64,000 nucleotides of DNA, taken from Phaseolus vulgaris (taxonomy: Eukaryota; Streptophyta; Magnoliopsida; Fabales; Fabaceae). A program made the translations under genes and the position numbers. Each line of letters begins with the position of its first letter. Position 1 is the first letter of the stretch. The DNA is taken from the NCBI RefSeq assembly GCF_000499845.2, contig NC_023759.2, positions 37,967,785 through 38,031,784 of the forward strand. The letters are read 5' to 3'. Shown in pieces: positions 60,574 through 64,000 of this stretch. The notes beneath the pieces were generated by a model. It made no database searches and was not told the DNA's origin. It worked only from the letters and a program-made list of their open reading frames with translations.

Positions 60574-61517
60574 GGTTTTTTGACCATGATGGGGTTATTT
60601 TTTTTGTTTTTACAAAAATGGGGTCCGTTTTAAAAAAATTACAAATTTAGGCAAGTCGTGCCTAATTGGGACGACTTCATATGCAGAAGTCGTCTCAATT
60701 AGGCACGATTTCTGTCATGTCATACTAAAGTCGTGTCAACTTGGTACGACTTCTGTCCTGTCATACTGAAGTCGTGCCAACTTGGCACGACTTCTGCCCT
60801 GTCATTACTGAAGTCGTGCCAACTTGGCACGACTCTGCCACGTCATAATTTTTTTTTTATTGTTTATATATTGGGTAGTAAGTTATATAATGTTAACAAT
60901 TAATTTCTTCTCATCATTACGTGTTCTGTAAAATCATTACTTCTCAAGCTATTTATTTTGCAAATTCATAACAATAATTCTCTATTTATTTTCCAAATAT
61001 AATAATTTTTCATTTATCTATTTATTTCCAAATTCAATAACAATTTTCTTTATTTTATAATTAATCAAATAATCAAGTTATTGTATTACATTACCGTCAA
61101 ACATGATCCATACTCGATTATCCAATTTTTTGTTTCTTAAAAATAACACTCTTAGAAAATTATGTATCAAATTAATTTTTAACATTACATAACTTACTAT
61201 CCAATATATAAACAATAAAATTAAAAATAAAATAATATATATATATATATGATGTGGCAGAAGTCGTGCCAACTTGACACGACTTCTGTATGACAAAGCA
61301 GAAGTCGTGCCAAGTTGGCACGACTTCAATATGACGGAGCAAAAGTCGTGCCAAGTTGGCACGACTTCAGTATGACATGACAGAAGTCGTGCCTAATTGG
61401 AACGATTTCTGTATATGAAGTCGTGCCGAATTGGCACGACTTGCCTAAATTTGTAAATTTTTTTAAACGGACCCCATTTTGGTAAAAAAAAAAAAAACCC
61501 ATTATGGTCAAAAAACC
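60574..61517. mobile_element. Mutator-type fold-back element with an array of 27-bp palindromes
   Basis: 944 bp, ends GGTTTTTTGACCAT(G/A)ATGGG and its inverse, flanked by the perfect 9-bp direct repeat GAAGAAGTC (60565-60573 and 61518-61526), as in the Mutator superfamily. Each arm (60574-60847 and 61250-61517) carries five palindromic units at about 41-bp steps. The best reads GAAGTCGTGCCAA, one base, TTGGCACGACTTC (60768-60794; 61301-61327). The arms pair with each other over about 270 bp, around a 400-bp AT-rich centre. No coding capacity. Confidence 0.9.
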
Positions 61518-61730
61518 GAAGAAGTCAATCTGATATTTCTTATACAGGAAATAATAAATTTCTTTAGAAATAATGAGAAAAGTTAGATCTAGCTCTTTTA
61601 AGTGTTTATTTTGTTACTCAGTACATAGCAAAGGTTTGTATAAGTGTAACGAAATCTTAATTCTAATTGAATAATAACATAAGTTTGGAATAAACCTTGC
61701 ATGCGTTCATTTTGCAAAGCATAGACAGAG

Positions 61731-62538
61731 TCTGCAAAATTTTTTTTTTATCAGCAATAAAATAAATTAAATTAAGTGGGATACTTCAGGGTATCCCAAC
61801 CCGTATACATCAACCATATAAATAGTTCTCCATAGGACATGGAGATAGCAACCAAAAATTGGCTTAACTTACATAAAATACCCAAACTAATGAACAACAT
61901 CACTTAGTGGACATCTAAACCCAACAACCCACTCCCTTAATAAGAGAGCAATTAGCACACAAAAGGTGCATCAATCATGACAATACCACCAAAGAGATGT
62001 GGAAGGACCAGAAGACAATAACCGTACCCTGAATTCTTTTCTTCATCTTTATAATAACAGCAACCTGCCATCCCCTTACCATCATCCTTTTGTTCATTCA
62101 TTTCACGTTAAAAACCGTGACAGCTTTGTATTTATGCCTCCAAACTTCACTCTTATTCCACTATTATACAAGACATACATATGACTCCAACACCTCCACA
62201 CCGACTCCATCCAGCACCTGCACCTACATCTTTTCCGTTTCCAACAACAAGCACACCAAATCCTTATGTAAGCAACTGTTCACATCAAAACCAACCTACA
62301 ACCTTACGATTGCAGTTGCAGCCTCAAGCACATACCATGGCTGAAGCACCACAAAGATACTAAAACTGGATTCAGGAATCTCAACTGCAACCTCCACACT
62401 CTAGAATGAATATGAGAATTGGGCTCTTAGTGCAACGCCAGTTCCAAAATCCGACCTTGATAAGTGCACCTCCCAAGTAGAGTAGGCTTGTCAATACTCA
62501 CCCAACCCAGTACAACCCAGCTTTAGAAATCTGCAAAA
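61731..62538 (-). mobile_element. LINE-type 3' tail insertion, minus strand
   Basis: Minus-strand reading ends ...GGGTATCCTGAAGTATCCC...TTTATTGCTGATA plus poly(A) (T-run at 61740-61750 on the plus strand), the same tail as the element at 19662. The 9-bp direct repeat TCTGCAAAA flanks a 790-bp body (61731-61739 and 62530-62538) and may be the target duplication, though it is short. No reverse transcriptase part is seen. Confidence 0.5.
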
Positions 62539-63226
62539 GGACTCCCTTGGCAGCACCAAAAATGCACCTAAATTCGAATCCTAGGCACCATTCAGCAGCA
62601 TCATTGAGGCCCTTTAACTTCTGATTGTCCACATAATCTTAAAACTTAGTCTTCATAAACTATTTTTATAACCTCTATTTAATACAACTTACAAGCACCA
62701 AACCTTTAGTTCCTCCAGCACATCAACACCTTATCTTCCTTGGGTCACCACGGCTTCCAGCAGAGACACAAACTTTCTACACCATAAAACTAATTGCTAG
62801 AGTCCTAGAACTTGATATTAACCAACCAGATCAAGCATCATCACCAAGACAAAAACCAGAATTTTATCCAGCCTCTCAATCTGACAAAGGGTAACCAGCG
62901 AATCAGCTCCATCACAACCAACACACCATTAGTGTCCGCGCCAGCAGATCAACAAACCAATAGCACCAGCAACCACCAAGTCAGCCAACAACTCCTGCCA
63001 GAGCCAGTGAACCAGTTCAGCAGCACCTTTTAGTGATAAGTGGTTCATCAATCAACATGCACCAGCCACTACAACATTTCGGACTACCTGGTTTAACTCC
63101 ATCTCCCGCAGCACCTGTGAAATTTATGATGGTGAATACTACAGATAAACAAGAATGAGCCAAAATGTGAATTTTCAATTTGAAGTTTTTCCTTTCTGAC
63201 CCAATCTTGATTTTGTCTGATCACTG
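62539..63226. other. 3' flank of the P450 gene
   Basis: C/A-rich plus-strand sequence with proline/glutamine-rich artificial frames. The part nearest 63226 should contain the 3' untranslated region of the minus-strand P450. No other feature is recognised. Confidence 0.4.
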
Positions 63227-63862
63227 TCACAGGGGAGGAAAAGGATTAAGCCTAGGAACAGGAACACAAACCAATGGATGAGCCCTTGAAAGAGTTATCC
63301 CAGGTTTCTCTTCCATGTCAACAGTCTCATTGCCTCCTTTAACTTTCCATTCAAAGCACTGAATCATAGCAGCAAGATTGGTCTGTACAACCTGCAAAGC
63401 CAGTGAGGTTCCAGGACAACCTCTTCTTCCACTCCCAAATGGAATCAGATGAAAATATTGTCCCCTCACATCTAACTGGCTCTTACCATTTTCCTCTTCA
63501 CTAAGAAACCTCTCTGGTCTAAACTCAAGTGGGTTCTCCCAGTGTTTGGGATCCCTACCAATAGCCCACACATTAACAAACAACTGAGTCTTGGGTGGAA
63601 TCTCATAGCCCCAGATAGTGCAGCTTTCAGACGATTCTCTGACAATTAATGGACCTGTGGGGTGAATCCTCAGGGTTTCTTTGACTATAGCTTGTAGGTA
63701 AGAAAGGTTGACAAGGTCTGACTCTTCTACTAATCTACCACTTCCAATCACAGCATCAATCTCCTCCCTTGCTCTCTCCATCACATCTGGGTGGTTAATC
63801 AACTCAGCCAAAGCCCATACGATTGTCGAGGCTGCAGTGTCTGTTCCTGCCATGAACACGTC
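63227..63862 (-). CDS. Cytochrome P450, CYP93-like, last exon (gene continues beyond the window)
   Basis: Minus-strand exon of 636 bp including the stop (63227-63229), 211 residues, after an AG acceptor at 63863-63864. It is the C-terminal half of a plant A-type P450: the oxygen-binding I-helix AGTDTAAS just after the splice site, the K-helix KETLR (ExxR), PERF in [13 protein letters not shown], the heme-binding loop [10 protein letters not shown] with the cysteine thiolate ligand, and the end [16 protein letters not shown]. The phrase [15 protein letters not shown] and the intron just before the I-helix fit CYP93, whose members act in flavonoid/isoflavonoid and triterpenoid pathways at the endoplasmic reticulum. 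The subfamily and substrate cannot be read from this exon. Membrane anchor and first exon are out of view. The exon itself is intact. Confidence 0.88.
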   Translation of the reverse strand, partial: DVFMAGTDTAASTIVWALAELINHPDVMERAREEIDAVIGSGRLVEESDLVNLSYLQAIVKETLRIHPTGPLIVRESSESCTIWGYEIPPKTQLFVNVWAIGRDPKHWENPLEFRPERFLSEEENGKSQLDVRGQYFHLIPFGSGRRGCPGTSLALQVVQTNLAAMIQCFEWKVKGGNETVDMEEKPGITLSRAHPLVCVPVPRLNPFPPL

Positions 63863-63864
63863 CT

Positions 63865-64000
63865 TCAAAATTTAGAACTATACCATCAGTTTTTCATGTT
63901 CGACAAATTCTGGATCCAACACAAAAACTACTTAAAATTGTCAGTTAAAATCAGTTCTGAACCTAAAATCAATTATTTAATGTAAAAACACACATGTAAA
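63865..64000 (-). other. Intron of the P450 gene (partial)
   Basis: AT-rich sequence upstream of the acceptor on the minus strand. It has no coding similarity, as expected for the single intron of CYP93-type genes. The donor is outside the window. Confidence 0.6.

Noticed and set aside
60651..61442. Regular palindromic repeats that resemble a CRISPR array
   Set aside because: The spacers are only about 14 bp and near-constant, the repeats run as two mirror-image sets inside a transposon with inverted ends and a 9-bp target duplication, and the genome is a plant's.
62090..62363. Proline/threonine-rich frames as a possible small gene
   Set aside because: Several overlapping frames of similar composition lie in the non-coding tail of a LINE-type insertion on the other strand.

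Overview
The window is plant nuclear DNA, most likely from a warm-season legume of the Phaseolus/Vigna/Glycine type. The reasons are an AT-rich intergenic background, introns with GT..AG borders, Ty1/copia, Ty3/gypsy, LINE and Mutator-type remnants, a CYP93-like cytochrome P450 (a family best known from legume isoflavonoid and saponin metabolism), and short repeats starting TGTTGGAGATCCCACATCG that I recognise from legumes. The species call is inference.

Three host genes are supported. (1) 7093-9585 (+), six exons: a bHLH transcription factor of the bHLH130 / FLOWERING BHLH (FBH) group. (2) 16809-17529 (+), two exons: a POLYCHOME/UVI4 - OSD1/GIG1 type inhibitor of the anaphase-promoting complex, with a promoter carrying cell-cycle elements. 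(3) 63227-63862 (-): the last exon of a CYP93-like P450 whose 5' part lies beyond the right edge. They look like independent genes and share no obvious pathway.

Everything else is intergenic and largely repeat-derived. 1-5.9 kb: AT-rich with two fold-back MITEs and a TA microsatellite. 9.6-16.5 kb: AT-rich with no recognised gene. 19.4-20.9 kb: 3' end of a copia-like element (minus strand) with a small poly(A) retroelement inserted in its LTR. 24.9-26.6 kb: a 156-bp TRIM-like repeat and a decayed LINE. 26.8-28.1 kb: very AT-rich diverged tandem arrays. 29.4-36.75 kb: a Tat-lineage Ty3/gypsy element with gag, protease, RT, two RNase H domains and a truncated integrase in one frame broken by four stops. 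It also has an antisense ORF, an inverted LTR inside the integrase, and seven telomere-type heptamers inside its 3' LTR. 36.8-48.6 kb: AT-rich with a probable solo LTR and decayed small repeats. 48.6-60.57 kb: a scrambled Ty3/gypsy element on the minus strand whose LTR holds two Mutator-type MITEs and whose leader region is split by a complete but dead Ty1/copia element (53622-59967). 60.57-61.52 kb: a Mutator-type fold-back element with ten near-perfect 27-bp palindromes. 61.7-62.5 kb: a second LINE-type tail, followed by the P450 exon.

The most unusual items are the telomere heptamers confined to one LTR, the precisely joined inverted LTR terminus inside integrase, the palindrome-array fold-back element, and the shuffled RT/protease order of the minus-strand gypsy element. 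I found no CRISPR array, tRNA, rRNA or organellar insertion.
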